Notes under the pieces: generated by a model
What the model saw: the letters and a program-made list of their open reading frames with translations, nothing else
What the model was told of the DNA's origin: nothing
Database searches by the model: none
Made by a program: the position numbers and the translations under genes
Shown here: positions 63,616-64,000 of the stretch, piece after piece
Numbering within the stretch: the stretch's first letter is position 1
Layout of the letters: every line of letters starts with the position of its first letter
Assembly: GCF_005886535.1 (NCBI RefSeq)
Contig: NZ_PNDS01000046.1
Coordinates: forward strand, 1-64,000
Direction of reading: 5' to 3'
DNA length: 64,000 bases
Source of the DNA: Pseudoalteromonas sp. S2755
Lineage (GTDB): Bacteria > Pseudomonadota > Gammaproteobacteria > Enterobacterales > Alteromonadaceae

Positions 63616-64000
63616 ATGGTCACGTCCATTATTCTAACCCTGATCGCCATCGCTTTTATACTCATCGTTATAGAAGATATTATTCACGTAAACAAGGCCA
63701 AAACAACGCTTTTTTTTGGCACTTTATGTTGGATTATCGCCTTTATCTCTCCGATTCATGGCCAAAGCCCAGAAATTGTACAAATTGAGCTAGACCATAA
63801 CATTTTGGAAATCGCGACTTTATGGCTGTTTTTAATGGCTGCCATGACGTTTGTGGCCTACTTGAACTCAAAAGGGTTTATCCAAAATATTGTTCATCGG
63901 ATCATGCCAACCCATATTAGCGAACGCAAGCTAATGTTTTTGGTCGGTGCTTTTGCATTCATATTTTCATCCATCTCGGATAATATTACTGCGACGCTTA
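63616..64000 (+). CDS. nhaD: Na+/H+ antiporter NhaD, N-terminal part (cut by window end)
   Basis: The frame from ATG 63616 stays open to the window end (128 codons). It encodes a strongly hydrophobic N-terminus with at least three membrane segments. Family features include EIATLWLFLMAAMTFVAYLN and SSISDNITATL at the cut end, which resemble NhaD sodium/proton antiporters of marine bacteria. The protein should extrude sodium at alkaline pH. It is divergent from the condensin operon. Confidence 0.85.
   Translation, partial: MVTSIILTLIAIAFILIVIEDIIHVNKAKTTLFFGTLCWIIAFISPIHGQSPEIVQIELDHNILEIATLWLFLMAAMTFVAYLNSKGFIQNIVHRIMPTHISERKLMFLVGAFAFIFSSISDNITATL

Noticed and set aside
63516..63788. 90-codon frame at the right end
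   Set aside because: It overlaps nhaD in another frame; the 63616 frame encodes a recognisable antiporter N-terminus.

Overview
The window looks like chromosomal DNA of a marine gammaproteobacterium of the Alteromonadales, most probably Pseudoalteromonas. This is inferred from low-to-moderate GC, the gene orders dapB-carA-carB-greA, hda-pheS-pheT-ihfA and cmoA-cmoB, a TonB-receptor-based maltodextrin locus, and a nagK-nagA-nagX-nagB amino-sugar locus. I see no rRNA, tRNA, CRISPR array, transposase or prophage. Almost all of the sequence is coding, and most transcription units end in a clear intrinsic terminator.

Layout. 1-166: a palindromic MITE-like repeat. 378-6282: dapB, carA (TTG start), carB, greA. 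6439-7470: two small unknown genes. 7724-10522: a secreted M9 collagenase with PKD and PPC domains. 10748-12010: a periplasmic binding-protein-like gene and gloA. 12286-17820: DUF2066 gene, hda, pheS, pheT, ihfA. 17931-19541: a CSS-motif/EAL c-di-GMP phosphodiesterase. 19572-33344: maltodextrin utilisation (GH13 glucosidase, TonB receptor, flavin-dependent halogenase homologue, lipoprotein GH13 amylase, sugar symporter, lipoprotein GH15 glucoamylase, LacI-type regulator). 33663-39768: glucokinase with a second LacI-type regulator, then the Entner-Doudoroff operon edd-eda-gap. 39937-40581: adk. 40731-43212: a small membrane protein, cmoB, cmoA. 43316-44002: a DUF3334 gene carrying a CheC/CheX-type motif. 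44115-49077: a divergent pair, a hybrid histidine kinase and a REC-kinase. 49463-50305: a 2OG-Fe(II) oxygenase. 50616-55100: nagK, nagA, nagX, nagB. 55248-57331: nudC, metC. 57568-58780: small membrane protein and two lipoproteins. 58888-63459: a three-gene MksBEF-type SMC condensin operon. 63616-64000: the start of nhaD, cut by the window end.

How the genes work together. Starch oligomers would enter through the TonB receptor, be cut by surface or periplasmic GH13 and GH15 enzymes, cross the inner membrane through the symporter and be finished by the cytoplasmic glucosidase. Glucose is then phosphorylated by Glk and fed to Edd, Eda and Gap. Amino sugars enter through NagK, NagA and NagB. The regulatory DNA is unusually readable. 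ATACGTAT palindromes flank the maltodextrin genes. Three perfect TGACACCGGTGTCA palindromes lie at the glk and edd promoters. A related 14-mer, TGACAACGCTGTCA, lies before nagK and, as its exact reverse complement, before nagB. Both the glk and the edd leaders also contain an intrinsic-terminator-like hairpin between promoter and start codon, which suggests attenuation or short leader RNAs on top of LacI-type repression.

The most interesting items are the MksBEF condensin operon with no adjacent nuclease subunit, the structured operator-plus-terminator leaders of edd and glk, the halogenase homologue inside a sugar locus, and the near-exact CheC/CheX phosphatase motif in the DUF3334 protein. 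All family calls are made by reading motifs by eye; no database search was run.
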